This document shows positions 30,329 through 43,100 of a DNA stretch of 64,000 nt, piece after piece; position 1 is the stretch's first letter; the number at the start of each line of letters is the position of its first letter. This DNA comes from Lingula anatina (taxonomy: Eukaryota; Brachiopoda; Lingulata; Lingulida; Lingulidae), in assembly GCF_001039355.2 (NCBI RefSeq), contig NW_019776102.1, positions 662,915-726,914 of the forward strand, given 5' to 3'. Under the pieces are notes generated by a model that did no database searches, was not told the DNA's origin, and worked only from the letters and a program-made list of their open reading frames with translations. The position numbers and the translations under genes are program-made.

Positions 30329-31225
30329 TTATGAGATGTCAGACACCAACCTTCACACAAATAGGAAAGTGTCTAAAGTAAAAATACCCTTAAAATGATA
30401 CAATTATTTGAACATAAAGTCATTTCTATAAAATCAATCTAAAACAGCTCAATGATAAACTTTTTCTGTATATTTTCAATTACATCATTCTTGGTTCTAC
30501 GTAAATTGATTGTTCTGTTCTGGTTGGCAAAATAAGAAAAAAAAAGGACAATACTAAACTTGAACAACAATATATGTCTCATATAAAAGTTGATATTCTA
30601 TTTAGAGATTTTCTTGGAAAATGCACCTGGTTGACTTGACTTCACAGGTGCTGGAGTATATTGACGAGGCGAGGTAGGATGGGCTGATTGAGAGACACAA
30701 TAGGTGTGTCATGTGTTGTGCCTTGTTCTGCATCCCACGTTTGCTTACAGAAAAATAAGGGGGGGATTGAAAATGGGGATGGGGTGTTAGGCACATATAC
30801 TCCTTGTTGAAAATTTCATTTTTTTTTTCTTTTTGCTTACAGACAGTCAAAAAATGATATGTCATCTACTGCATTCCGTAAGCACCAAGTTCATGGAAGT
30901 CCTAGCCAACGTGAAACTTCCATTTCTGATCATACCGCAATATTCATGGCATCTGACAGAAAAAAAAACTCATAAACCACAATAAGGGCCACTTTCACTT
31001 TCATTTTAAACTGTGACTGTTACTATATATTCAGTTCATATAAATCAATAATGAAGTACAATGAAGTACAATAATGAAATAATTATTTACCTACACAGTA
31101 AGTAACTAATAAAGCTGAAGATTGTTCACATCAGTGCTAAATTAGAGCAGACACAACCGCTTCTTTGAACAGGGATTGTTATCATGAAGGTTTCAGTTTT
31201 AAACACCCCAGGCTGAGCAAGTTCT

Positions 31226-31445
31226 CTTAGAACTCATTCCCACAGATTTAGATCAATCCAACTAGATCAACCTAACTCCCTGGGGGTTCATGCTAAATTG
31301 CTGTCAGCCGACTGCGCACAAAAGTTATAATTACCCCCTTACAGCTTTTAGTAGGCAGGACAGACATTTAAGCTGGCTAAGCTGACAGTAATCTAGTGAG
31401 ACTCCCTAAGGGAATAAATCGATCTTAAATCTGTGGGAATGGGGT
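31226..31445. mobile_element. MITE, family A (adjoins the HEPN gene stop codon)
   Basis: Arms CATTCCCACAGATTTAGATC and AATCTGTGGGAATG are inverted copies. The interior shares AATTACCCCCTTACAGCTTT (inverse of the family A core). The right end abuts the stop codon of the HEPN gene at 31447, so the element probably forms part of its 3' UTR. Confidence 0.65.
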
Positions 31446-31446
31446 C

Positions 31447-34038
31447 TTAAACATAACAGTAAAATCTGCCATCCTTTGGTTTGCCAAGTAAACCGTGGCT
31501 GCCCCTTTGACATAGAACTTTACCTGAAACTTTCTCACCTTCAAACTTCACATAATGACAATAACACATGATGCAAGCTGCGACACAAATCAGCAAAATT
31601 ACCACAATTATCAACTTGTGAAAAATCCGCCATCTCTCATTTTTCAGTATGAAGTCCTTAATCATCTCCAACTGCTGGACCTCATGAGGAAGATGGTTGG
31701 TGGCTGCAAAATGGCGACCCTCTAATTCAATACGTCTGGCCTCCATAACTTTACCACGACGATATGCCAGCAGGGAACGTGCAAAATACAGGTAGAGGTT
31801 ATTTCGTGGGCTTAGCTTATCCTTGTTTTTGAGGAGCTCATTTACGATACCCTCGGCTGCGTGGAGATCCTCCTCGGAGGAGTGCTGGTCGATGCCTTGT
31901 TGCGAGAAGCCGAGATGGGTTAGCGCCTTTCTAAGGGCCACTTGACTCTCCAGCGTACTTAAGTCAATCCCTGGGCACTGCTTGCAGGCCTCCAGAGTTT
32001 TTCCAAGATGGCGTAAAACGCTGCTCTTCAGGGACACATCATTATTGTCGTGTTTCTGTGAAAGGCGAATGTTGGCTTTAGCATAGTTAATCTCGGCAAT
32101 GTCCTCGTAGGACTGGGTTGTGGTGAGCAGGCATTCTGCTTGTTCCAGCAGAGCGATGGCGCCCTCTTTGTAGCCTCGGTCATTGTAGATGTAGGCCTTT
32201 CTCCAGAATACACGGGCTTGGATCACTGCACTGAGGAAAAAGAGGAAAATGTCAGTTTTAGTGCATTTTATATAAGTGAACAGTTATGTACCCACTTCAC
32301 TTTTAAAATAGAAGGATCAAACAAGCACTTAAAAAATGAAACGGCTATTATTTGACATCTTCAAGTAGCATTTGAGATAAATTATTTTAAACTTATTAGT
32401 TCATGTATTAGGAGGTCTGGAAAGAAAAAGGAAAGATGTTGTTTATGGAGAAAATCTTTATCAGATCTAAGTTATAAGGAGAGACCAGCCTTTCCCCCTT
32501 GGACTTTCTCTGCTAACTCTTCATCTCCCCTTCTACCCTACCTTTATCTTTTCACACACACACACACACGCACACACACACACACAGGCACAATCTCTTT
32601 CTTGCTCTTTCTTTTGATTACCCTCAATGCCTTAAACACACCTGTTTTTAGCAGACAAAGCCTCAACAGTCATTTTGTCCAGAATTCCCAGTGCCTCGTC
32701 CTTCTGACCCTGGTGATTCAGCCCCTTACACAGCTGTATCCGAATCAGCAACTTCATGTCTGTGTCCTTAACGAGGTTTAACTGGTCAGTGACATACTTG
32801 CGAAATTTCTTAAAATCGAAGCCATAGGTCAGCTTGTTGGTTGTGTTGATCATATCATTATAATAAGTGTCACCTTTAAAGTCAGGCTCACTTTGGAACA
32901 TGGTGTAGATGGCCTCTGCAGGTTTGGATTTATCGCGCGAGATGTACATCTCCAGTTGTTGTATACGAGCGTGCATGCTTTTGATTTCGTTGGCATTTTC
33001 CAATATCCTCTTGTGCTGTTTTTCAATCTTCTCTGTGATCTCTTTTTCGTTGGCTAGCTCCTCTTGCAGAAATTCCAGCTCAGATGTGTTGAATGTCTTG
33101 GAACTCATCAGAACCAGCATATTCTGAAGCACGGGGTGGGTGGGAGGCAAAAGCGCAGACAATGCGTCGAGCACGGTTTGCATGTGGGCCTGGTACGTTA
33201 CATCAGTAACACTGGCAGTGTTGGCATGGGCAATGGCGAAATTCCTCACAAGTCTCAGTTCATCAACATGCTCGGCTTCACTGAAGGGGGTTACCCGTCT
33301 CAACTTAGATCTGTACCCCCTGCTTCTTCGAAGGTCTAATACCTTAGAGTATAGTATAGCAGCAAAGAGGGCGGTGGCATCCCAATCTTCAACAATTCCA
33401 GTTCCTATCAGAGCTCTGACATGAGCCATGTCCCTGTCAAAGAGCCTGGAATGATGAATTTTTAAAAATAATATTTAAATAACATGACACTCAGGCCCAT
33501 AGCCTGCATGCAATTTCTAAAGGGGGATTCTTTTTCCGAAAAAGTGGACCTTTTCCCATAAAAACTTCAGGTACCTAGATCAAATGTAACCCAGAGTGGA
33601 CCTTTTCCCAGCAACAGGGGCAGTTCTTTCAAAACCCTTGAACCCCCTGGCTACAGGCCTGCATAGCCTGCATGCAATTTCTAAAGGGGGGTTCTTTTTC
33701 TGCAAAAGTGGACCTTTTACAATGAAACCGTCATGTACCTAGAAAAAAATTTACTCAGAGGAGACCTTTTCCCCAGCAAAAAAGGGGGTTATTTTTTTAA
33801 CCCTCTGATGAACCTGATACTAGGCCTAATTATGATTTCAGAATAGTTTATACTACTTTCGTCCAAGTACAATGGATTAAATTGGGAATTGCATCACATC
33901 ATCTCAGGGTTCTGTACATAGTCATTGACTGACCTGTCATATTTTAACATAAAAATATGAAGTACACCAATGGATACCACGCAATTCCCAGCAATCCTAT
34001 TTTAAAACTGACTACAATACTAGCACCACAGTAAAAAA

Positions 34039-34073
<35 letters not shown>

Positions 34074-34338
34074 AAAAAAGAATTACAGTTACAGGTATGA
34101 ATTCTTATCCCTGCCACTTGCGACTTAACACATACCTGGCAGTGGGGTAAAGCCTGAACTCCTCTGCCAGTAAGTACTGCCCGCTGGCCACGTTGTTTCC
34201 CCAGGGATAGCCGCCCGCCGCGTAGAGGGAGTTCCATTCTTCCACAAAGAAAAAACGCAAGGCCTCGTTAACATAATCTAACACTGCTGTTGAAAGCTTG
34301 AAGAAATTCAACTGTTCAATTTGGAGCAGGATCGACAT
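31447..34338 (-). CDS. HEPN (DZIP3-like) domain protein with coiled coil, helical repeats and C-terminal TM
   Basis: Three exons on the minus strand, 34338-34136, 33445-32642 and 32230-31447, join in phase to 596 residues. The N-terminal ~170 residues resemble the DZIP3/hRUL138-type HEPN domain: WNSLYAAGGYPWG, then LRLVRNFAIAHANTASVTD with the HEPN RX4-6H motif as R135...H141. HEPN domains are commonly RNases or RNA-binding folds. Residues about 188-245 form a heptad-like coiled coil (LQEELANEKEITEKIEKQHKRI). Residues about 290-520 are helical with TPR-like character (YKEGAIALLEQAECLL). A membrane helix at about 543-562 (IIVVILLICVAACIM) leaves a ~34-residue Cys-containing tail. There is no signal peptide, so it is probably tail-anchored facing the cytosol. 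The first ATG of the exon is at 34338. Function unknown; family membership suggests innate defence. Confidence 0.75.
33490..33830. repeat. Two tandem copies of a ~170-bp dispersed repeat (HEPN gene intron 1)
   Basis: Both copies begin ATAGCCTGCATGCAATTTCT and contain AAAGTGGACCTTTT. A relative lies at 29245-29420. Noncoding. Confidence 0.7.
34037..34072. repeat. (AAAT)n microsatellite
   Basis: About nine tetranucleotide units in intron 1 of the HEPN gene. Confidence 0.9.
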
Positions 34339-34862
34339 TTTCACTCCGCCTGAGACTAGCTTGACACCTGTGGTATAAGCGTGTGGTATTCAGCTTAATG
34401 TTAGAATGTTAACGCGACTAAATGTGCCACCGATTTTCATATGAAACATAAATCGCCGGCACATACTCACAAACTTGCCAAGTGCTATTTATAGACGGGA
34501 ATTCCCCCGGAAGTGATGACACTGTACAGCGCGCGCATTCAGCTGCAGGTTGTCGCAGTAGACCCTCCCTTGCGGTTATCTGTGATATGATTTGGTAGTC
34601 TTGGTGGAGAACAGGCATTAGTATCTCTTAACGATTCGACTTTCTAGTTGAACATGCCTTTGGATCCTAATTTGTCACGTTATTCACGCGCAACACGTAT
34701 AGAATTTTTTGGGGAATATATAATTTATCTCGTAGGCCTACGCATCTATTTTTTTAAACAAGGTGTATTCAAAGAAAAGGAGGCAATTGATTGCTACAAG
34801 CTTAAGGCCCTATATGCTTTCCTAAATTAAGTAAGAAAAACACAAAAAATACCCCCACATAC

Positions 34863-34876
34863 AGAGAGAGAGAGAG

Positions 34877-34926
<50 letters not shown>
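34863..34926. repeat. (AG)n microsatellite
   Basis: Roughly 30 dinucleotide units with one interruption. Confidence 0.95.
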
Positions 34927-34927
<1 letters not shown>

Positions 34928-35287
34928 AAAAAAAAAGAAAGAAAATAATTAGATAAATAAATCATCATAACTATAAATGAAGAAAGGCCTAATTTTGGCT
35001 AATTTACTCCTATATGTATCTAGATTGATGAACACACAAGAAATAAATCGATAATATAATTTACACACAAAAATTTAACAAATTAAAAAGAATAAATTGA
35101 CTTAAGAAGCAATTTCAAAGTTGTCAAGTAAGGCCGTATAGATACGGTAACATAAATCATTTCATTTTCTCAAACAGTTAAACACTTATGTCCATGAAGA
35201 AACGGTAATAGCTTTTCTTTTTGAGTTCTGAAACAGACGGTATTTTCCTGCAATGTTTCATCATTCCTTTTTTTTTTTTTTTTTTTT

Positions 35288-36047
35288 NNNNNNNNNNNNN
35301 NNNNNNNNNNNNNNNNNNNNNNNNNNNNNNNNNNNNNNNNNNNNNNNNNNNNNNNNNNNNNNNNNNNNNNNNNNNNNNNNNNNNNNNNNNNNNNNNNNNN
35401 NNNNNNNNNNNNNNNNNNNNNNNNNNNNNNNNNNNNNNNNNNNNNNNNNNNNNNNNNNNNNNNNNNNNNNNNNNNNNNNNNNNNNNNNNNNNNNNNNNNN
35501 NNNNNNNNNNNNNNNNNNNNNNNNNNNNNNNNNNNNNNNNNNNNNNNNNNNNNNNNNNNNNNNNNNNNNNNNNNNNNNNNNNNNNNNNNNNNNNNNNNNN
35601 NNNNNNNNNNNNNNNNNNNNNNNNNNNNNNNNNNNNNNNNNNNNNNNNNNNNNNNNNNNNNNNNNNNNNNNNNNNNNNNNNNNNNNNNNNNNNNNNNNNN
35701 NNNNNNNNNNNNNNNNNNNNNNNNNNNNNNNNNNNNNNNNNNNNNNNNNNNNNNNNNNNNNNNNNNNNNNNNNNNNNNNNNNNNNNNNNNNNNNNNNNNN
35801 NNNNNNNNNNNNNNNNNNNNNNNNNNNNNNNNNNNNNNNNNNNNNNNNNNNNNNNNNNNNNNNNNNNNNNNNNNNNNNNNNNNNNNNNNNNNNNNNNNNN
35901 NNNNNNNNNNNNNNNNNNNNNNNNNNNNNNNNNNNNNNNNNNNNNNNNNNNNNNNNNNNNNNNNNNNNNNNNNNNNNNNNNNNNNNNNNNNNNNNNNNNN
36001 NNNNNNNNNNNNNNNNNNNNNNNNNNNNNNNNNNNNNNNNNNNNNNN
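35288..36047. other. Assembly gap (run of N)
   Basis: 760 undetermined bases, entered through a poly-T run. All long open frames across it are artefacts. Confidence 0.99.
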
Positions 36048-36781
36048 AAAAATGCAGTTTTAAAAGGTAGTAATGCAGCTCCAAGTGCCATAGCCTAAAT
36101 GCACGTGCCTACTCCAACAGCATATATTCTGAACTCAGCTCATTCTGAGACAAGTTTAGTTATTGTATATTTTTTTAAACCACAGTAGGAGCTATAAATC
36201 AAACAATATAATAAGTTCCTTTGTATGACCTTTTTATTAGATAAATTGATATTTTGTAGAATTTAGAGGCTAAGAAATGCCAGAGGTCGTCTTATTGACG
36301 TGCTCCTCATATCATATCATATATGTTTTATTCCCGTGCTCAATAGGAGCAGAAAACAATCATAACATCCAGAGTCTTTTATTATCTTCTCTATTTTATG
36401 CAGAGCTCTGTGACTCAGACTTTACCCATTTGCTGTGGCACAGTAGGAAACTTGGAGTCTGTTAAAACATAGCACAATGAAGTAGCACAGCCCGAGACCT
36501 CTATCACAATTTTGATTGAATTCAAAGACTGAAGATAGTGACAAGTGTACTTTTAGCTACTAATGTGAAATTCTTCACTCATTCTACACTCTTCGTAGAT
36601 TAAATTAAACACACACACACACACAGTTTGGCTCCATTCAATTGAAACCCTATCCTTTCTTTGTCATTATTGTACTGAAAATGTAAAGAATCGCATCTCT
36701 TTAAGAAGTCCAAAGGTTGCCAGCAAGTATTATGGTTGTTTTTATTGATTATCACCACTATCCTTGCCGTTTCAGATCCAA

Positions 36782-36923
36782 CTACTTCTGATAATCATAC
36801 CAAAATCTGTAATACTCTATAAATTTGTTAGGTGGCCTGGAGAAATATTCCTTGGCTTTCACATGGTTCACTCTGTCCAATTTCCAGTAGCAGTCAAGGT
36901 ATCTCCCAAACCTCCTGGTAAAC
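36782..36923 (-). CDS. Orphan terminal-exon candidate, unknown gene
   Basis: On the minus strand, an acceptor (CTTCCAG) at 36924 is followed by 46 open codons rich in Tyr, Arg, Lys and Phe (RRFGRYLDCYWKLDRV, then EYFSRPPNKFIEYYRFWYDY) and a stop. It enters one base before a codon boundary. The composition looks like real protein, but I do not recognise it, and no matching upstream exon was found up to 40 kb on this strand. It could be the last exon of a small gene, a pseudogene fragment or chance. Confidence 0.3.
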
Positions 36924-37319
36924 CTGGAAGGTGGAGATAAAGTTCAAGTAAATAAGTTTTTTTTTCTTAAGGCAACTACCAACATAAAAAATTCATAATG
37001 CAATAATAATTCAGTAAAAAAATATTGAAACAAAAAGGTGAGTTTATAAAGCACCTCATTCCATCATTCTGTCAACTTGTAAAAACAGGAGTAGGCATGT
37101 ATATATAGCAAAGTGTTTTACTCTGACTGACCATCAAATAACATCTGTTTATTTCATAGCATTAACAAATAATGAGAAATTCATTATGTTACTTGTTACT
37201 TTACGCATTGATACATTCATATAATTTATTTTGCATATGGTTGATATGCACAACAGAAAACCAGACCAAAAATGTCAAAATAAACTTACATTGAATATTT
37301 TTTAAAAGTTGATCACTAA

Positions 37320-37320
<1 letters not shown>

Positions 37321-37363
<43 letters not shown>
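37321..37363. repeat. (CA)n microsatellite
   Basis: About 21 CA units. Confidence 0.95.
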
Positions 37364-37365
<2 letters not shown>

Positions 37366-39011
37366 AAATGAAAGGAATGTTTGATAAGTTAGATAATGTA
37401 CATGTATTATGAATGATAGATCCAACCGCCTACACAACCTTAACATACATGTGCAAGAGACGAGCCCGAGTATATTAACACACACACACACAAAAAAAAA
37501 AACGAAACACCGTAGTGGAGCTTGAGTAGGCCATTTAAAGATGCATACAAAGTCAATTTTTTGTCACAAAAACCAACCAAATGCCAGCATATAGTTTCAA
37601 GTAGTATAACTAAGAGAATTACCAAAAGGCATTGTTTAATTTTACCCGAAAATGATGTTTGAACGGATTTTTCTGCTGGCATTCTAAGCTGTATGTCAAT
37701 GGGGCAGGAAAGTAGGTCACGAAAGTAGGTTAAATTTACAACCAAAAATTTAAAGAAAGGAGCAGTCTAAAGTTTTTTTTATGGCTGATCGAGTGATCTA
37801 TTCAGTTTATCCCTTGGCATGTCGAATTTATTTGAGTCATATAAGAATCTAGTAGAAGTGGTTTACATGTGTTACTGGGAATCCACGCTCCACCGATGCT
37901 CAGTTCGTATGTACCTTTAAGTAACACTCCCAAACTAATCTATATTAGAAGTCAGCCTTGTGATGATGTCCGTTCCACACATAAATTCACTCAAGAATAG
38001 AATTAACCAGAGACATATTTATTTCGATTTTAACTTGACATGCTTGGAAGGTTATTTCCCTATCCTCGGAACATCTGCAATGATCCCTTTAAAATATGAA
38101 TCATTAAAGCTCAATTATATCTAGAGTTTTACTTTTTGTCAAAAGCATTTAATGCTGCTTTATTTTCAAACACAGTCGCTATTGTTGTCTTCATCTATTG
38201 TTGTTACGCAAGGTAGGCAACGTGGCACTCGTGATATAGAAATAAAAGAAAAGTGTTCCCTACTGCCAAGGACAACAGTTAAAAGTCCATGCACCATAAC
38301 AACACAGCCGTCTCCAGCTATGCAGAAAGTTCACAGTATAATTTACAGATTATGACAACTCTAATGATTTTAAAACGGCCTCATAAAGAGGAAGTAGATC
38401 TATGGGGTCTCTACGGTTTCTGGAAACGGAATTTTACAAGAACATCTTAATGTGCCATTACAACGAAGACTAACAACTACCAAATAGTTTTTGGTTGGGC
38501 GCAATGACTGGAATATGTTTCTAAAAAGCAGTCCGACCCCTGTCACATCGTGCAATATATATATATATATATATACACTGTATGTGTATCGCACTGTTTT
38601 GGCAGATTGACAACATCATAGCCTTGCAATTAAAAAATAAGTAAATAAAAAATAAATAAATAAACGCCTGTCCTAACTCATGCAATAGCGTACTTGTGGA
38701 AGGAAGCTTAACCCAACCTCCATCTCCCTCCCCTCACCCACACACCCGTAGCGTTATTAGATGGTTAAGGACTAGTCATAACTCATGTTAGCCCGTGGCA
38801 CCGACGATTTTACTTATCATCATGTGAACCAGAATGACAAAATATTGTGCAAGGTCCCCACTTGCGACGAGCTCTGTAATCATCATTGTTACACGGGGTC
38901 CCAAGGTGGAGAGAGCAGGGTAGGTTGCATCTTCAACTTTTTTTTCTTTTTTTTTTTGTCAACACCTCGAGCATAAAGAAAGACAAAAATCGGATATTTG
39001 GCGCACACAGT

Positions 39012-39549
39012 CATGTGTTGTAAAGCACATTTCTTACACCTTCACTAATTGTAGATAACAATTAAAACGGAATCAAACGAGTAAAAGAATAGGGAGTCAT
39101 TGAGTGTAAGTTAAGTTTCATCAAGAGTCAACAAGTGTAGAATATGTTTTTAAGGTCAGAAAAAGATGGAAAAGGTCAAAGTCAGTAACAGTTCATGTGA
39201 TTGGTTAATTTCATAACATATTTTAATTTTGATCAACTGTTTATCACATGATAACCGAGTTTCGGATAAAGTCCAAGCATGAGTAATTCAAATAATATTT
39301 TAGATATCTTTTATTGAAAACAAGTCTCTTAGGGATTACCTAATAAGGAAATGTTGCATGGTGACTTGCAACATGCGAATGGAAAATATTTTGTAATCGC
39401 GCAAAGACAATGGAAAAGAAAACAAGTAAATGCGTGATCAGTACGGATAAATTGAGTATAAATATTTGTTAAGTTGTATGAAGAGAGAGTCGGTGAATAA
39501 ACGTTCGAAAGCTCCAGATCGCTGTCGTTATTCCTCACCATAACACATG
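39012..39549 (+). mobile_element. Probable solo LTR of an LTR retrotransposon
   Basis: A 530-bp block (39016-39545) starts TGTTG and ends TAACA, i.e. TGTT...AACA inverted ends, and is flanked by CATG on both sides (39012-39015, 39546-39549). A GAATAAACG signal near 39495 lies about 50 bp from the 3' end, as in the R region of an LTR. There is no coding interior next to it. The four-base duplication is short, so chance is possible. Confidence 0.4.
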
Positions 39550-39784
39550 TAATAAGATATATGTACACCTCGGCTGTCGAGCATAAAGAGAGACAAAAGA
39601 CAGGTACATGTATGTAGCTATATATGTCATTAGGTTTATGATGGTTAATTTTTCACAAGGGAAAAAGCGGATAAACGTGACTGTCCAAATATTCCAACTT
39701 ATCGCGAGTTAAGGTGGACCAGGTAGAGGGGTAAGTTGGAATTCTTGGATAGCTTAATATTGCAATAACAAAACTGAATATTTT

Positions 39785-39990
39785 GGGCCATGCTTCCTCT
39801 TGTTTCCAGCGTTCTCGTATAGTCACCAGCTTTTCTGTATTTCAATTATTCTCGTATATTCACCGGCTTTTCTGAAACGCCAAGAAGAGGCGTACCCGTG
39901 TCATTCATTTAACCTGATTGCATTCAGTGAGAGTCCTCGCAGATTTGGATCGATCTAGGACGTAGGGCGATAGTTTCAATGGGAATGAGC
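39785..39990. mobile_element. MITE, family A, subfamily 2
   Basis: Contains GTTTCCAGCGTTCTCGTATA, GTCACCAGCTTTTCTGTATT and an outer GATCGATCTAGG...GGGAATGAGCCC arm shared with the copies at 2765 and 16785. Noncoding. Confidence 0.5.
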
Positions 39991-40123
39991 CCATTTATTT
40001 ATTTGTCTTTAGGCCTTAATTGCCCCCCCCCCATTCCGAGAACTACATGTTTCTTTTGTATCGACGCAGGTTATTAATTATTATTATCATTATTATTTTT
40101 TGTGATGAAAAATCGTTCTGTTT

Positions 40124-43100
40124 ATGTTGTTAACAGCACACAAGTATCAAACATCTAGTAGAGAAATGGAACTCCTTTTCCATAATATCAACGTGACAAT
40201 TAACAAGAAGCATATCCTACATGATATATCTGGGATGGCAAAGCCTGGGAAACTGCTAGCCGTCATGGGACCAAGCGGTGAGTATATATATACCATGGCC
40301 CTTATCAGCACAGTGGACTAACTAGTCTGCAAGTCAAATATGGCGACCCACTAAAAAGTTTGCCGTATAAATCCTTAATAGACACTGAATAGATTCCCCG
40401 TGGGGAAATATTCAAGATGGTCGGCCATATTTGACCTGTGGACTAGTAAGTCCACTGTTCTGAATGCGACCATTCATAACAGGCGAGCTAGTCTAACAGA
40501 TCTGCGTATAAGATATGGCCGACCCACTTGAATGCTTGTGGCTATAATCCCCGCACGAAATCTTTTCAGTGCCTAATCCTGAATTAAGCAGCAAGGTTTT
40601 AGTGGGTCGCCATATTTGACCTGCGGATTTGTTAGTCCACTGTTCTGAATGCGCTCTATATGTTTACCTAGGGGTCGGGGAAAATGCCTTCTTTTTAGAA
40701 AAATATGTAGGTTCTACTTCGTGGCGCAAGTCTTGCCACCTAGGAAAAAGACGGTTTTATCGATGCATGTTCTTGCACTGGGCATCGTTCAGTTTTTATA
40801 CAATTGTAAGGAGTATTTAATTAATGCTCTAGACCGGCATACTGCATATTTCAAGGTAAACACGTCTTAAAACCAAATAGGTTTCAGAGCCTAGCCCAAT
40901 ATATGCACACGCGAATTCCAGCCTTTGCATTTGACTACCTTCATCCATTCAAATGTGCGGCGTAAATGTTTGTAAGAATTTTTCATTGTCAACTTTCATA
41001 TTTCCATAAGGTTCTGGGAAGACCACCCTCCTGTCTGCTATTGCTGGTCGTGTTCCGCGGGACAAGGGGGACGTTCTCCTCGACGGCCAGTCTCTCTCCA
41101 AGCCTCTTAAAAGGAAGATTTGTTACGTACTGCAATCCGATATCTTCTTTGCTAATTTGACGCTGAAGGAAACTCTGGTGGTAGGTTTTGTGAAATTTAT
41201 AAATATGCGAAAATATCTTAAGTTGTTTTTTATGTATTATTAAGTAATTCATTTCTAAACGGGGTCTTTGGAATATGACAATAAAATGTTGAATAAAAAC
41301 AGCAAAATTTAAGAGGTCTAGATCATCAAATGTCAGAATATTTATCGTCATCTGTTTAGATGAAAACGCAGACCGAATGTTTGCTACTAGTATTGACCTT
41401 TTTTGCTGTACTGGGAATCTTACGAAAAAGCCAAATGAAACAGACAATAGTGGAGCGCAGATAGTTCATTCTGGGGAATATTTTTGAAGGTGTTGGGTTG
41501 ACTGAGAGAAAACTATCATGAAAACTGCCGTGGTCAGCTTTCAGGGCAGAAACCACTCAATAATTTCCCACTGACGACCATACTAAAAAATGCCTGCAAA
41601 ACTGCATGATCAAAATTATTCTGTGAAACATTTCCCATCCCCATGGACAGCAGACACACTGACATAACTTCCAATGGCAAAAAAATATACTGTCATCAAC
41701 TCAACTGTCTTAACGGCATCACTTGAACATGTGCACCCCTCTGTTTGTAAACAAACCACTGCACCACTCACAGTCAGTAGCCCCCTCCGCCAGAGGTCTC
41801 ACGACTGCACCGCACCTGATCATGAGCCTGGTCCTGAAAAAAATGACAGTAGTTTACACCCTAGCCTGCTAATTGATACCAAAATTAACCCTAGCAACAC
41901 ACAAGAAATGCCAGGAAAAATGGAAAAAAGCACTAATTTTCTCTCACTGAACAACATTCGTCGGTGATTGGCTGATTTAGTGGTTTCTGCCCTTCAACTG
42001 CACTCGCTTTAGTCCGACACTATTTATGACCCCACTCTCTTCTGAAGCCCGCGAAATCTCGCTTGATTTATGCTTAGCTGCGAGACTCTGGGCTATCTTG
42101 GACGATTATCATTGCGTCCTAATCTCACAACGTCTTTTCAGTACACCGCCCTCTTGCGCCTGCCCGACAGCATGCCTCACAAGGAGAAGATGGCCAGGGT
42201 GGACGAGATTGTCAATTCGCTGGATATAAAGAAGTGTCTGAATACGTGTAAGGTTAAATAGAGCTACTGGTGTCAAGAAATACTTGATGACAGAACGTTT
42301 TTTAGGCAAGCGCAGGTTATTGAAGTATTCAACAGCAATTAAAATCTAGAAGGATATTTTACTTAATTTTTCCTGACTCATGTTTCTTGTGAATTATAAC
42401 GTAAATTTAAACTACATGTCGGTCGTTAATTCACTAATTTTTATTAAATGAATTTTCAGTGTTTATCAATCAACATTTTAACTTAAATGAAGTTTACATA
42501 TTATAATGATATTTCCCTGTTCACATACTACATCTGTAGGGTTGTTGTTTTTAATTCCGTGCTGGCATAATTTTAGTTTGATTAGTTTTTTTTTTTTTAC
42601 TTTTCAAGTAATTGGCAGCATATCTCAACGGGGTCTGTCAGGAGGGGAAAAGAAGAGAGCCAACATCGCCTGTGAATTGTTGACTAACCCAAAAATTATG
42701 TTACTCGATGTAAGTGCTTCGTGGGTTATCATTGGTCAAATTTCCCTATGCTGTTTAAAAGAATGTAGCTCATTGGTCACGCTGCCCCACCGCTGCCACC
42801 TCATTGTTTTCATGGTTGTTACATCATAAGTATCCATATTTTCGACAAAAATGTTTGTATTATTTTTTGACATCAGTTAAATCCTGTAGTTTATTCATTT
42901 TAATGAAAATTAAACTTTCAGGCTAAAACTTATTTTATTCAGATGGACCTTTACTGATCCGTTTTAAACTGAAGTAGACCACATTTTTGGTCCAAAAATT
43001 TGGACCTTTATTCTTTTTTTGTCATTTTGCTAATCCTGCCCCTATTTTAGGAACCTACCTCCGGTCTTGATTCTTGTACGGCTTTCAGTCTCATGAAAAA

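Larger units (their letters stand above)
27260..31446. other. GPCR upstream region and intergenic DNA
   Basis: No further coding gene is supported. A possible 5' noncoding exon of the GPCR gene may end at about 28281 (minus-strand GTTACAG before GTAGGT). Other contents: poly-C/poly-A at 27437-27473, a hairpin at 27758-27867, a repeat fragment at 29245-29420, a TTAA-type MITE at 29986-30328 and a family A MITE at 31226-31445. Confidence 0.6.
34339..40123. other. Intergenic region with assembly gap, microsatellites and a probable solo LTR
   Basis: Between the HEPN gene (minus) and the ABCG gene (plus) I support no complete gene. The interval holds the HEPN promoter, (AG)n at 34863-34926, the N gap at 35288-36047, an orphan exon-like block at 36782-36923, (CA)n at 37321-37363, a probable solo LTR at 39016-39545 and a MITE at 39785-39990. 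Any 5' noncoding exon of ABCG would also lie here. Confidence 0.6.

Noticed and set aside
35170-36098. Long open frames on both strands
   Set aside because: They run through the N gap and consist almost wholly of undetermined residues.
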